NCBI RefSeq assembly: GCF_010731535.1
Contig: NZ_AP022581.1
Span: 3,729,952 to 3,793,951, forward strand
DNA length: 64,000 nt
Source: Mycobacterium lacus
GTDB taxonomy: Bacteria; Actinomycetota; Actinomycetes; Mycobacteriales; Mycobacteriaceae
Reading direction: 5' to 3'
Shown: piece after piece, positions 39,381-49,300 of the stretch
How positions within the stretch are numbered: the stretch's first letter is position 1
How the letters are laid out: each line of letters opens with the position of its first letter
Notes under the pieces: model-generated
The model's input: only the letters and a program-made list of their open reading frames with translations
The model's database searches: none
Told to the model about the DNA's origin: nothing
Position numbers and translations under genes: made by a program

Positions 39381-40223
39381 GTGGCTGCGATGCGGTGGGG
39401 GCAAGGCGGCTGGGGCGAACTCACCAACGCGGCACCCAGCACTTGGTTAGCGTGGGCCGCATGGGTGGCGCTCGCGCTCGGCGTGGTGGTGCTGGTCTAT
39501 GCCCACCAGCAGATCCAGCGCTATCGCAAGTCAGCCGCCGAGCAGAGCCGGCCCTACGTCGCCATGTTCATGGAACCGAACGTCACGGACTGGCATGTGA
39601 TCGAACTGGTGGTCCGCAACTTTGGCCGGACCGCTGCCTACGACATCCGGTTCTCGTTTCCCAATCCACCGACGGTCGCCCAATACGAGAATGCCTCCGA
39701 TGGCTACGCCGACGTCGTCGAATTGCAGCTACCCCAGGAGTTACCCACGCTGGCACCCGGCCAGGAATGGCGGACGGTGTGGGATTCGGCGCTCGACCGC
39801 GCCGAGATCGGGCAAGGCGTCGAGTCCCGCTTCACCGGGACCGTGACCTATTACGCCAGCCCCGAACGGCCGCGGGGCTGGCGGTTCTGGCAGCGCGGCC
39901 GGCGTCCACTGGAGACCAAGGTGGTGCTGGACTGGGATGCGCTGCCGCCCGTTCAGCGCATCGAGCTGATGACGACACACGAGCTGGCGAAGCGGGAAAA
40001 GCAGAAACTGGAGCTGCTGCGCAGCCTGCTCACCTACTTCCATTACGCGAGCAAGGAAACGCGTCCCGAGGTGTTCCGCAGCGAGATCGAACGGATCAAT
40101 CGCGCCGTGGCCGAAACCCAGGACAGGTGGCGCACCCGGCAGCTCGACGTACCCACCGACATGAGCCTGCGCTGGGGTGACGCCGAGACCGAACTAGGCA
40201 AGCACCGCAACCAGCGGGTCTGA
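39381..40223 (+). CDS. conserved membrane-anchored hypothetical protein (Rv0633c homologue)
   Basis: 280 residues. One membrane helix near residues 22-41 (WLAWAAWVALALGVVVLVYA) is followed by a cytosolic or extracytosolic domain with ELVVRNFGRTAAYDIRFSF, a pattern seen in beta-sandwich domains of unknown function, and a charged helical C-terminus. The GTG at 39381 lies six bases after TATAAG (39369-39374), so it is probably translated from a leaderless message; an ATG at 39390 is the alternative. It corresponds in place and length to Rv0633c. No function can be assigned. The 18 bp repeat array forms its promoter region. Confidence 0.75.
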   Translation: MAAMRWGQGGWGELTNAAPSTWLAWAAWVALALGVVVLVYAHQQIQRYRKSAAEQSRPYVAMFMEPNVTDWHVIELVVRNFGRTAAYDIRFSFPNPPTVAQYENASDGYADVVELQLPQELPTLAPGQEWRTVWDSALDRAEIGQGVESRFTGTVTYYASPERPRGWRFWQRGRRPLETKVVLDWDALPPVQRIELMTTHELAKREKQKLELLRSLLTYFHYASKETRPEVFRSEIERINRAVAETQDRWRTRQLDVPTDMSLRWGDAETELGKHRNQRV

Positions 40224-40303
40224 TCGATCCACTCGGGGCACGCCAGGTTGTGCCAAGTCGATCTGATTCAATCGACTTCCCTGGCCATTTCGAAGGAGTA
40301 ACC

Positions 40304-40999
40304 ATGAGCGGTCCGGTGATCTACAGCCGGAAGGATTCCATCGCGGTCATCACGATGGACGACGGTAAGGTCAACGCGCTGGGCCCGACCATGCAGCAGG
40401 CCCTCAACGAGGCGATCGACAACGCCGACCGCGACGATGTCGGGGCCCTGGTCATCGCCGGAAACCACCGCGTCTTCAGCGGCGGGTTCGACCTGAAGAT
40501 CCTCACATCCGGCGAGGTGCAGCCCGCCATCGACATGCTCAGAGGTGGCTTCGAGCTGTCATATCGGCTCCTGTCCTACCCCAAGCCCGTCGTGATGGCC
40601 TGCACCGGTCCCGCCATCGCGATGGGAGCGTTCCTGTTGTCGTCTGGCGACCACCGGGTGGCCGCCCACGCGTACAACATTCAGGCCAACGAAGTGGCGA
40701 TCGGCATGACGATTCCGTACGCCGCCCTGGAGATCATGAAGCTGCGGCTGACGCCGTCGGCGTACCAGCAGGCGACCGGGCTGGCCAAGACGTTCTTCGG
40801 CGAAACCGCCCTCGCCGCGGGATTTGTCGACGAGATCGCGCTACCGGAGGTGGTGGTCACGCGCGCCGAGGAGGCCGCGCGGGAGTTCGCGGGCCTCAAC
40901 CAGCCCGCCCACGCCGCGACCAAGCTGCGCGCCCGGGCCGACGCGCTGAAGGCTATCCGCGCCGCGGTCGACGGGATAGAGGGGGAATTCGGGCTGTAA
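40304..40999 (+). CDS. echA3: enoyl-CoA hydratase/isomerase EchA3
   Basis: 231 residues from ATG at 40304 behind AAGGAG, the length of Rv0632c. HRVFSGGFDLKIL and CTGPAIAMGAFLLSSGD form the CoA-binding and oxyanion-hole region of the crotonase fold. The start used here excludes an upstream extension lacking a ribosome site. It stands alone and is followed by the convergent patatin gene, while in H37Rv recC is the next gene. Substrate unknown. Confidence 0.9.
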   Translation: MSGPVIYSRKDSIAVITMDDGKVNALGPTMQQALNEAIDNADRDDVGALVIAGNHRVFSGGFDLKILTSGEVQPAIDMLRGGFELSYRLLSYPKPVVMACTGPAIAMGAFLLSSGDHRVAAHAYNIQANEVAIGMTIPYAALEIMKLRLTPSAYQQATGLAKTFFGETALAAGFVDEIALPEVVVTRAEEAAREFAGLNQPAHAATKLRARADALKAIRAAVDGIEGEFGL

Positions 41000-41014
41000 C
41001 GGCGCGTCCCGCCC

Positions 41015-42076
41015 CTACTTGGGCAGCACCCGGGGCGCCCGGAAGAGTTCGAGGTATTCGGCCCAGTCCCAGGTCGACAGGAACGCCTGCGCCGCCGAAT
41101 AGCCTCTCTCATAGAGCTCCTCCAGACGCGCTCGGGAGATACCGAAATCCAGAACGCTCACGTCGGTCGAGGTCACCGGGATCGTGCGGGCACTGACCCA
41201 CGGCTGGCTCAGATGGGCCTGGTCGTGGCCGACGAGCATCGTCGTGAAAAGGCTTTCCAGCAGTGCCGACTGCTTCAGGAAACCCAGTGGGCGCAGCGCG
41301 GGGAACACCTGGTCGATGCCCTCCGCAAGCTTGGGTATCACGGTGATCCCGAACGTGGGCCAACGCGGCGGTATGCCATCGATGCGGTCCAGCGAGTCGA
41401 CCGGAAAGTTCGACAGCACGCCACCATCGACCAGCGTGGATTTCAGCCCGGCCGTGCTGGTCAAGGTGACCGGGGGATAGATGAACGGGATCGCCATCGA
41501 AGCGCGAACCGCCGTGGCGACGAGCTGTTCATCGGGATCCAGGCCATAGACCCGCCGATAATCCCACGGCAACCTAACCAGCTGCGCCCTCGTCACGTCG
41601 GCGACCGTGATGGCCACCCGGTAGCGCTCCTCGACCGGCAGCTGGTCGTCGTGGAGGGCCAGGTCACCAAAGGTCGTCACGCCCAGGTTTTTCAGCTCGC
41701 CGCGAATCCAGTCGTGCGCGACATCCCCGCGGTACATCGCCGAGTCCCACACCAATCCCCACGCCGAACCCAGGATCGGGATGGGCCCCGCGTCGCGCCA
41801 TTTGCGCAGCGGCACCGACAATGCGAGTTCCCGGATCTGCTGACTGCTCAGTTGGTCGCCCTGGGCCGCGGCCGCCGAAATCACCGCGACCACCGATCCC
41901 GCCGAGACGCCGGACACCCGGTAGGCCGCGTACCCGGCGTCCATGAGCGCGGCGATGGCACCGACCAGGCCCATGAACTTGACGCCCCCGCCCGAAAGCA
42001 CGAAGTCGGCGGGCTTTTGCCGGTCGCGTGCAAAACGCTGGTCCGCCTTTCCGTAGTCGCCGTGGTGTTGATGCAC
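41015..42076 (-). CDS. patatin-like phospholipase
   Basis: 353 residues from GTG at 42076; a TTG at 42100 is an alternative but lies inside the SRPBCC remnant. Patatin motifs are in order: FVLSGGGVKFMGLVGA (glycine-rich oxyanion loop), YRVSGVSAGSVVAVIS (GxSxG nucleophile) and STLVDGGVLSNFPVDS (DGG catalytic aspartate). It should be a Ser-Asp dyad lipid acyl hydrolase; no signal peptide is seen. It is not in this position in M. tuberculosis, so it belongs to an insertion between echA3 and recC, together with the HD-domain gene. Confidence 0.82.
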   Translation of the reverse strand: MHQHHGDYGKADQRFARDRQKPADFVLSGGGVKFMGLVGAIAALMDAGYAAYRVSGVSAGSVVAVISAAAAQGDQLSSQQIRELALSVPLRKWRDAGPIPILGSAWGLVWDSAMYRGDVAHDWIRGELKNLGVTTFGDLALHDDQLPVEERYRVAITVADVTRAQLVRLPWDYRRVYGLDPDEQLVATAVRASMAIPFIYPPVTLTSTAGLKSTLVDGGVLSNFPVDSLDRIDGIPPRWPTFGITVIPKLAEGIDQVFPALRPLGFLKQSALLESLFTTMLVGHDQAHLSQPWVSARTIPVTSTDVSVLDFGISRARLEELYERGYSAAQAFLSTWDWAEYLELFRAPRVLPK

Positions 42077-42086
42077 AGCCGCGAGC

Positions 42087-42236
42087 CTACGACTCGACAA
42101 GCCGGCGAAGGTTTTTCGGGCTTTCGCCGAGTGAGCGGCCGACCCAGCATGCGGCGACCCGGTCGACGATCAAACCCAGCAGCCCGCCCTCTGAGCTGTA
42201 GGCAAGCCGGAACGTCACGACGGTTCGACCCGGCCG
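42087..42236 (-). pseudogene. C-terminal remnant of an SRPBCC (polyketide cyclase-like) protein gene
   Basis: Minus-strand codons ending at TAG 42087-42089 read VVTFRLAYSSEGGLLGLIVD then CWVGRSLGESPKNLRRLVES. This matches the last strand and long C-terminal helix of mycobacterial SRPBCC proteins, normally about 145 residues. The first two-thirds of the domain is absent, being replaced by the end of the HD-domain gene, and no start codon fits. It is a decayed fragment about 49 codons long. Confidence 0.6.
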
Positions 42237-42300
42237 GCGTCGCGCAAGCGGAACCGGTCGCGCTGGGTTACCCCGGTGAGTGGCACAACCCGCCCTAGCG

Positions 42301-42903
42301 CTAAGCACCTTGGCGGTTGATCGCCCGCTCGAGCACGTCGACCACATCGCGAAGCTCGCCGACCATCCAGCTGTCGGTGCGCCGGCTGAACACCTCGAGC
42401 AGCGACCGGTAATACCACACGTGCAGCTGCGGGTCCTGCACGCTGAACCGCAGCCACACCTTGCTTCCTTGGGCGCGGAAGTCACGCAGGATCGCACGCG
42501 CGTTGTCGAGTTTGTCGGCCAGCGAGACCAGCACGGCGTCGTCCGACGCCTCCCGCAGGTGGCGGATGTAGGCTTCCTTGCGCTCGCGCCAGGGGGGCTT
42601 CGGGGTCTCCAATGTGTCGCTGCACTCGGCGACGATCGACGCCACCCCCGCGCCGAACTTCTGGCGGATTTCGGCCAGCGTCTGTGCCCCGCCCTGATCC
42701 TCGGCGGCGTCGTGCAGCAACGCGGCGATGGCCTGTTCCTCCGTGCCGCCGGCCTCGATGACCAACCCGGCCACCGACAGCAGGTGGCCGAGATACGGGA
42801 CTTCGCTGGCCTTGCGTGTCTGCGTCGCGTGCTTGGTCGCCGCGTATTTCAGGGCGTCGACGAACCTGGGCGTGAGGCGCGAGGACGCCACCCGGTTGGC
42901 CAT
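42301..42903 (-). CDS. HD-domain phosphohydrolase-like protein
   Basis: 200 residues from ATG at 42903 (MANRVASSRLTPRFVDALKY). VPYLGHLLSVAGLVIEAGG and AIAALLHDAAEDQGG provide the metal-binding His and His-Asp motif of HD hydrolases; the C-terminal half is helical (YIRHLREASDDAVLVSLADK). The pattern resembles the HD part of RelA/SpoT-type and other nucleotide phosphohydrolases, but no synthetase domain is attached. It is divergent from recC across 137 bases and follows the SRPBCC remnant. Substrate unknown. Confidence 0.8.
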   Translation of the reverse strand: MANRVASSRLTPRFVDALKYAATKHATQTRKASEVPYLGHLLSVAGLVIEAGGTEEQAIAALLHDAAEDQGGAQTLAEIRQKFGAGVASIVAECSDTLETPKPPWRERKEAYIRHLREASDDAVLVSLADKLDNARAILRDFRAQGSKVWLRFSVQDPQLHVWYYRSLLEVFSRRTDSWMVGELRDVVDVLERAINRQGA

Positions 42904-43040
42904 GCCGCTCCCTCCCGGCCCCTCCCAGCCTGTGCTGATCATTCGTGCCTACCCCACCACTGTGGCACGGACGCAGGACGCGGGCGTCGGCCCGAAACCG
43001 CCCGCGCGCTGTCGGCGGCGCGTTCTATGGTGACACCGCA

Positions 43041-46000
43041 ATGGCGTTTCATCTTCACCGCGCCGAGCGCACCGACCTGCTGGCCGACCGGCTCGGCGCC
43101 CTGCTGGCCGACCCGCCGCCGGACCCGTTCGCCGAGGAACTGGTGCTGGTACCGGCGCGCGGCGTCGAACGCTGGCTAAGTCAGCGGCTATCACACATCT
43201 TGGGTTGTGGCCGCGACGGCGACGGGGTGTGCGCTCGGGTGTCGTTCCGCAGCCCCGCCTCGTTGATCGCCGAGATCACCGGCACGGTCGACGACGATCC
43301 GTGGTCGCCCGAGGCCATGACATGGCCGTTGCTGGAGGTCATCGACGGTAGCCTCGACGAGCCGTGGTGCCGAACGCTGGCAATGCATTTGGGGCATATG
43401 GGCCATTTCGACACGGACGCCCACGAGGCCGAGCTGCGCGGCGGCCGGCGGTATTCAGTGGCCCGCCGGCTGGCCGGCCTGTTTGCCTCGTATGCCCGGC
43501 AAAGGCCGCGGCTGCTGGTCGACTGGTTGGACGGCCATGCGCCAGACCTCGATACCGACCTGGCGTGGCAGCCCGAACTGTGGCGGGCGCTGGTGGCCAC
43601 TGTACCGGCGGATCCCCCGCACATCCGGCATCAGAAAACGGCGGCGCGGCTGCGCGCGGGTCCGAGCGACCTGCCGGCGCGGTTGTCGTTGTTCGGGCAC
43701 ACCCGGCTGGCGTGCTCCGAGATGGAGCTGCTCGACGCACTGGCCGTCCACCACGACCTGCACCTCTGGCTGCCCCACCCCAGCGACGACCTGTGGCAGG
43801 CGCTGCGCGGCGTCCGCGGCGCGATGCCGCGACGCGACGACACCAGCTGGCGAGCCGCCCGCCACCCGCTGCTGCAAACGCTGGGATGGGACCTGCGCGA
43901 GCTGCAGCGGGCAATGCCCGTCACTGTCGCCACCGATGAATTCCTCGGCGGCGCAACCAAACCCGACACGCTGCTGGGCTGGTTGCAGTCCGACATCGCC
44001 GCGAACTCGCTACGGCCCGGCGCCCGCGTGCTGGCCGCCGGCGACCGGTCGGTGCAGGTGCACAGCTGTCACGGCCAGGCCCGGCAGATCGATGTGTTGC
44101 GCGAGGTCTTGCTCGGCCTCTTGGAGGACGACGCGACGCTACAGCCCCGCGACATCCTGGTGATGTGCCCGGACATCGAGACCTACGCGCCGTTGATCGT
44201 TGCCGGCTTCGGGCTCGGCGAGACCGCGGGTGATAGCCATCCGGCTCACCGGTTACGCGTCAAGCTGGCCGACCGCGCGCTCACCCAGACCAACCCGCTG
44301 CTGGGGGTCGCCGCGGACCTGCTCGCGATCGCGGGGACCAGGGCCACCGCCAGTCAGGTGCTCAACCTCTGCCACGCTCCCCCGGTCCGGGCGCGGTTCG
44401 GGTTCACCGACGACGACCTCGACGCGATCACCGACTGGGTCCGCGAGGCGAACGTCCGGTGGGGATTCGACAAAGACCATCGCGCGCCGTACGGGCTGAA
44501 CCACATCCTGCACAACACCTGGCGCTTTGGGCTGGACCGCATCCTGATCGGGGTGGCGATGTCCGACGACTCGCAAGCCTGGCTGGACACCGCACTGCCG
44601 CTCGACGACGTCGGCAGCACCAAAGTGGAGCTGGCCGGGCGGCTCGCCGAATTCGTCGAACGGCTGCACCGTGTCACCGAAACACTCAGCGGCACAAAGC
44701 CTTTGATCGATTGGTTGAGGGCGCTGGCCGACGGCGTGGGCATGCTGACCCGCTCCGAGGACGCCTGGCAGGAGGCACAGCTGCGGCGGGAATTCGCGGA
44801 TGTCCTCGAGCAAGCCGGCTCGCGTGCATCGACGCTGCTGAGGCTGCCCGATGCGCAGGCGCTGCTGGACGGCCATCTTGCCGCACGCCCGACCCGGGCC
44901 AACTTCCGCACCGGGACGCTGACCGTGTGCACGATGATGCCGATGCGTTCGGTGCCGCACCGGGTGGTGTGCCTGGTCGGCCTGGACGATAAAGTGTTCC
45001 CCCGGCTCAACGTTCCCGACGGCGACGACGTGCTCGCGCGGGAGCCGATGACCGGCGAGCGTGACATCCGTTCGGAGGACCGCCAATTGCTGCTCGACGC
45101 GATTGGCGCGGCCACCGAGACGCTGGTGATCACCTACACGGGCAACGACGAGCACACCGGTCACCCGCGCCCGCCCGCCGTGCCGGTCGCCGAGCTGCTC
45201 GACGCGCTGGATCGGACGACCCAAGCGCCGGTCCGCCGGCACATCCTGACCAAGCATCCGTTGCAGCCATTCGACCGCAGCAACGTCGAACCCGGCGCGC
45301 TGGTGCCCGGCAAGCCGTTCACGTTCGATCCCACCGCATTGGCCGCGGCCCAGGCTGCCACCGGAAAGCGCTGCCCACCAAGGGCTTTCATTACCAACCC
45401 GCTACCGTCCCCGCCCGCCGCCGACGTGACCATGACGGAGGTGCTCGACTTCTTCAAGGACCCGGTCAAAGGGTTCTTCCGGGCGCTCGACTGCACGCTA
45501 CCGTGGGACGTCGACGGGGTCGAGGATGCGATGCCGATCGACATCGACCCGCTGCAAGAGTGGACTGTCGGGGACCGGATGCTGCGCGACATGCTACGCG
45601 GCATGCACCCGGACACCGCCGCACACGCCGAGTGGCGTCGCGGAACCTTGCCGCCCGGGCGGCTCGGCGTGCGCGAGGCGAAAGAGATCCGCGACCGGGC
45701 ACGCGACCTGGCATTAGCCGCATTGCAGCACAGGACGATCGACGGCGAAGCGCACGACCTCGACGTCGACCTCGTCGGCGGGCGCCGACTCACCGGCACC
45801 GTCACACCGGTGTTCGGCGAGCATACGGTGTCGGTGACCTATTCGAAGCTGGCGCCCAAGCACCTGCTGGCGTCGTGGATCGCACTGGTGGCCCTGGCGG
45901 CCGCGCGGCCGGGGCGCGACTGGTCGGCGGTGTGCATCGGGCGCGGCAAGACCAAGAATCGCATCGCGAAGCGGCTTTTCGCACCGCCGCCGGACCCGGC

Positions 46001-46331
46001 GGCGGTGCTGCGTGATTTGGTCGCTCTGTACGACGCGGGCCGGCGCGAGCCGCTGCCCCTGCCATTGAAAACGTCGTACGCGTGGGCCGATGCACGCCGC
46101 GTCGGCGACGACCCGTACGAGGCCGCGCGGGCAGTGTGGGAGACCGGCGGGTTCCATGCCGGTGAGGGCGACGAGCGAGCGCACGTACGGGTGTGGGGCG
46201 AGCACCCGTCGTTCGCGGTGCTGCTCGGCCCGCCGCGCCCGGGCGAAGAGGTGCCCGGTGAAGACACCCGGCTGGGCGCGCTGGCCGCCCGGCTGTGGCG
46301 GCCGGTGCTGGCCGCCGAGGGGAGCCTTTGA
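43041..46331 (+). CDS. recC: exodeoxyribonuclease V subunit RecC
   Basis: 1096 residues from ATG at 43041 (MAFHLHRAERTDLLADRLGA). LVPARGVERWLSQRLSHILG, HSCHGQARQIDVLREVLLGL and the C-terminal segments match RecC, an inactivated helicase-nuclease that recognises DNA and splits the strands. It is the first gene of recCBD. The stop overlaps the recB ATG by one base. In mycobacteria RecBCD is reported to serve single-strand annealing, while AdnAB performs most end resection; this is literature knowledge, not visible here. Confidence 0.95.
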   Translation: MAFHLHRAERTDLLADRLGALLADPPPDPFAEELVLVPARGVERWLSQRLSHILGCGRDGDGVCARVSFRSPASLIAEITGTVDDDPWSPEAMTWPLLEVIDGSLDEPWCRTLAMHLGHMGHFDTDAHEAELRGGRRYSVARRLAGLFASYARQRPRLLVDWLDGHAPDLDTDLAWQPELWRALVATVPADPPHIRHQKTAARLRAGPSDLPARLSLFGHTRLACSEMELLDALAVHHDLHLWLPHPSDDLWQALRGVRGAMPRRDDTSWRAARHPLLQTLGWDLRELQRAMPVTVATDEFLGGATKPDTLLGWLQSDIAANSLRPGARVLAAGDRSVQVHSCHGQARQIDVLREVLLGLLEDDATLQPRDILVMCPDIETYAPLIVAGFGLGETAGDSHPAHRLRVKLADRALTQTNPLLGVAADLLAIAGTRATASQVLNLCHAPPVRARFGFTDDDLDAITDWVREANVRWGFDKDHRAPYGLNHILHNTWRFGLDRILIGVAMSDDSQAWLDTALPLDDVGSTKVELAGRLAEFVERLHRVTETLSGTKPLIDWLRALADGVGMLTRSEDAWQEAQLRREFADVLEQAGSRASTLLRLPDAQALLDGHLAARPTRANFRTGTLTVCTMMPMRSVPHRVVCLVGLDDKVFPRLNVPDGDDVLAREPMTGERDIRSEDRQLLLDAIGAATETLVITYTGNDEHTGHPRPPAVPVAELLDALDRTTQAPVRRHILTKHPLQPFDRSNVEPGALVPGKPFTFDPTALAAAQAATGKRCPPRAFITNPLPSPPAADVTMTEVLDFFKDPVKGFFRALDCTLPWDVDGVEDAMPIDIDPLQEWTVGDRMLRDMLRGMHPDTAAHAEWRRGTLPPGRLGVREAKEIRDRARDLALAALQHRTIDGEAHDLDVDLVGGRRLTGTVTPVFGEHTVSVTYSKLAPKHLLASWIALVALAAARPGRDWSAVCIGRGKTKNRIAKRLFAPPPDPAAVLRDLVALYDAGRREPLPLPLKTSYAWADARRVGDDPYEAARAVWETGGFHAGEGDERAHVRVWGEHPSFAVLLGPPRPGEEVPGEDTRLGALAARLWRPVLAAEGSL

Positions 46332-49300
46332 TGGATCGGTTCGACCTGTTGGGTCCGCTGCCGGCGCAGGGCTCCACCACAGTGCTGGAGGCCAGCGCCG
46401 GCACCGGCAAGACGTTCGCGCTGGCCGGTCTGGCGACCCGTTACCTCGCCGAGACCGACGTCACGCTCGACAAGATGTTGCTGATCACGTTCAACCGCGC
46501 GGCCAGCCGCGAGCTCCGCGAACGGGTCCGCGGCCAGATCTTTCAGGCGGTTTCGGCGCTCGAGGATGGCGCGCCTACGAGCAGCGACCTCTTGGAGCAC
46601 CTGGCGCGCGGCAGCGGCGACGAGCTCGCCGTCAGACAGGAGCGGCTCCGCGACGCGCTGGCGAACTTCGACGCGGCCACCATCGCCACCACGCACGAGT
46701 TCTGCGGTTCGGTGCTGAAATCACTTGGGGTGGCCGGTGATACCGCCACGGGCGTCAAGTTGGAGGAGAACCTCGACGATCTGGTCACCGAGATCGTCGA
46801 TGACCTCTACCTCGCGAACTTCGGGAATCAGGAGCAAGATCCGGTCCTGACGTACCGTCAGGCGCTCGGCCTGGCCCGCGCGGTCGTGGGAGACCCATGC
46901 GCCGAGCTGCGCCCGATCGATCCCGAGCCGGGCAGCGAGGCGGCCGCAAGGTTGCGCTTCGCCAACGGGGTGGTCGCCGAACTCGAGCGCCGCAAGCGCC
47001 GGCTGCGCATCCTCAGCTACGACGACCTGCTCGTCCGGCTGGCGAAAGCCCTTGAGCCAATGGACTCCTCGGCCCGTGACCGGATGCGCCGGCGCTGGCG
47101 GATCGTCCTGGTCGACGAGTTCCAGGACACCGACCCCATTCAGTGGCAGGTGCTCGAGCGCGCGTTCAGCCGCCGATCGACCCTGATCCTAATCGGCGAT
47201 CCCAAGCAGGCCATCTACGGTTTCCGCGGCGGCGACATCCACACCTACCTGGAGGCGGCCCGCACCGCCGATACCCGATACACGCTGGGCGTCAACTGGC
47301 GCAGCGACAAGGTGCTCGTCGACAGCCTGCAGACCGTGTTGCGCGGCGCAACACTGGGCCACCCCGAGATCGTCGTCCACGACGTCGACGCACACCACGA
47401 GGGCCACCGGCTGGCCGGGGCGCCGCACAACGCGCCGTTCCGGCTGCGCGTCGTCAAACGTCGGGCCGTCGGCTACGGCGATACCGACACCATTCCGATC
47501 GACGCGCTGCGCCAACACATTCCCGCCGATCTGGCCGCGGATATCGCGGCGCTGCTGGCCAGCGGCGCCACCTATGATGGCCGTCGCCTCGGGGCCGGGG
47601 ACATCGCGGTGATCGTCGAGCAACATCGGGACGCGCGCGCCTGCCGTGACGCGCTGTCCGCGGCCGGCATCGCGGCGATCTACACCGGAGACACCGACGT
47701 GTTCGATTCGCCGGCCGCCAAGGACTGGCTCTGCCTGCTGGAGGCCTTCGACGCGCCCCAGCGCAGCGGGCTGGTCCGCGCCGCCGCCTGCACGATGTTC
47801 TTCGGCGAGACAGCGGAAACCCTTGCCGCCGAGGGTGATGCGCTGACCGACCGGGTGGCCGGCACGCTGCGGGAGTGGGTCAACCACGCGCGGCTGCGCG
47901 GGATCGCAGCGGTGTTCGAGGCTGCACAGGTGGGCGGCATGGGCCGACGGGTGCTCGGCCAGCGTGGTGGCGAGCGGCACATGACCGACCTGGCCCACAT
48001 CGCGCAGCTGCTGCACGAGACCGCGCATCGGGGGAGGCTCGGCCTGCCGGCGCTGCGTGACTGGCTGCGGCACCAGTGCGATACCCGCGCCGGTGTGACG
48101 GAACGCAACCGCCGCCTGGACAGCGACGCCGAGGCGGTGCAGATCATGACCGTCTTCGTGGCCAAGGGTCTGCAGTTTCCTGTCGTGTACCTGCCGTTTG
48201 CCTTCAACCGCTACGTCCCCAGCGACGACATCCTGCTCTATCACGACGCCGACGACGCCCGCTGCCTGTACGTCGGCGGCAAGGCCCGCGGCCCGCAGCG
48301 GCGGGCGGTCGAAGAGCTCAACCGCGTCGAGGCGGCGCGCGACAACGTCCGGCTCACCTACGTTGCGCTGACCCGCGCGCGCTCACAGGTGGTGGCATGG
48401 TGGGCGCCGACCAAGGACGAGGTCAGCGGCGGGCTGTCGCGGCTGCTGCGCGGCCGCGGCATGGGCGAGTCGAAGGTGCCGGATCGATGCGCGCCTCGCA
48501 TCTCCGACAAGGACGCCTGGACGGTGTTCAAACAATGGGAGGCCGCGGGCGGACCATCGGTGGAGGAGTCGGTGATCGCCGCTCCCGCCGCGATCGAGAC
48601 GCCCGTTGTGGCGGGCGGTTTGGCGGTACGGCACTTTCACCGCGCGATCGACACCACGTGGCGGCGCACCTCGTATTCGGCGCTGGTGCGCGGCGTCGAT
48701 GAGGTTGGCGTGGCCAGCGAGCCCGAGGCCGGCGCGCGCGACGACGAGGTGGAGGCGGTCATCACTGCGCCGGCGTCCGGGCACCGGAACCCATCGCCGC
48801 TGGCGGCGATGCCCGCCGGCGCGGCGTTCGGGTCCCTGGTGCACGCGGTGCTGGAGACCGCCGACCCCGGTGTCGCCGACTTGACCGCCGAGCTGGAGGA
48901 GCAGGTGCGACGGCACTCTGCGTGGTGGCCGGTCGGCGTCGACGCCGCCGCGCTCGCCGCCGCGCTGGTTCCGATGCACGACACGACGCTGGGGTCGTTG
49001 GCCGCCGGGGTGACGTTGCGGCAGGTCGGTGTGCGGGATCGGCTGCGGGAGCTGGAGTTCGAAATCCCGCTGGCCGGAGGCGATCTGCGCAGGCCCGCGC
49101 CGAAGGTCATGCTGTCCGATGTGGGCGCGCTGCTGCGAACGCATCTCCCGGGCGATGATCCGCTGGTGTGCTACGCCGATCGGCTGATGTCGGCCGGGTT
49201 GGGCGGCCAGCCGCTGCGCGGGTATCTGGCCGGGTCGATCGACGTGGTGCTGCGGGTGCCCGAAGAGCGTTATCTGGTGGTCGATTACAAGACCAACCAC

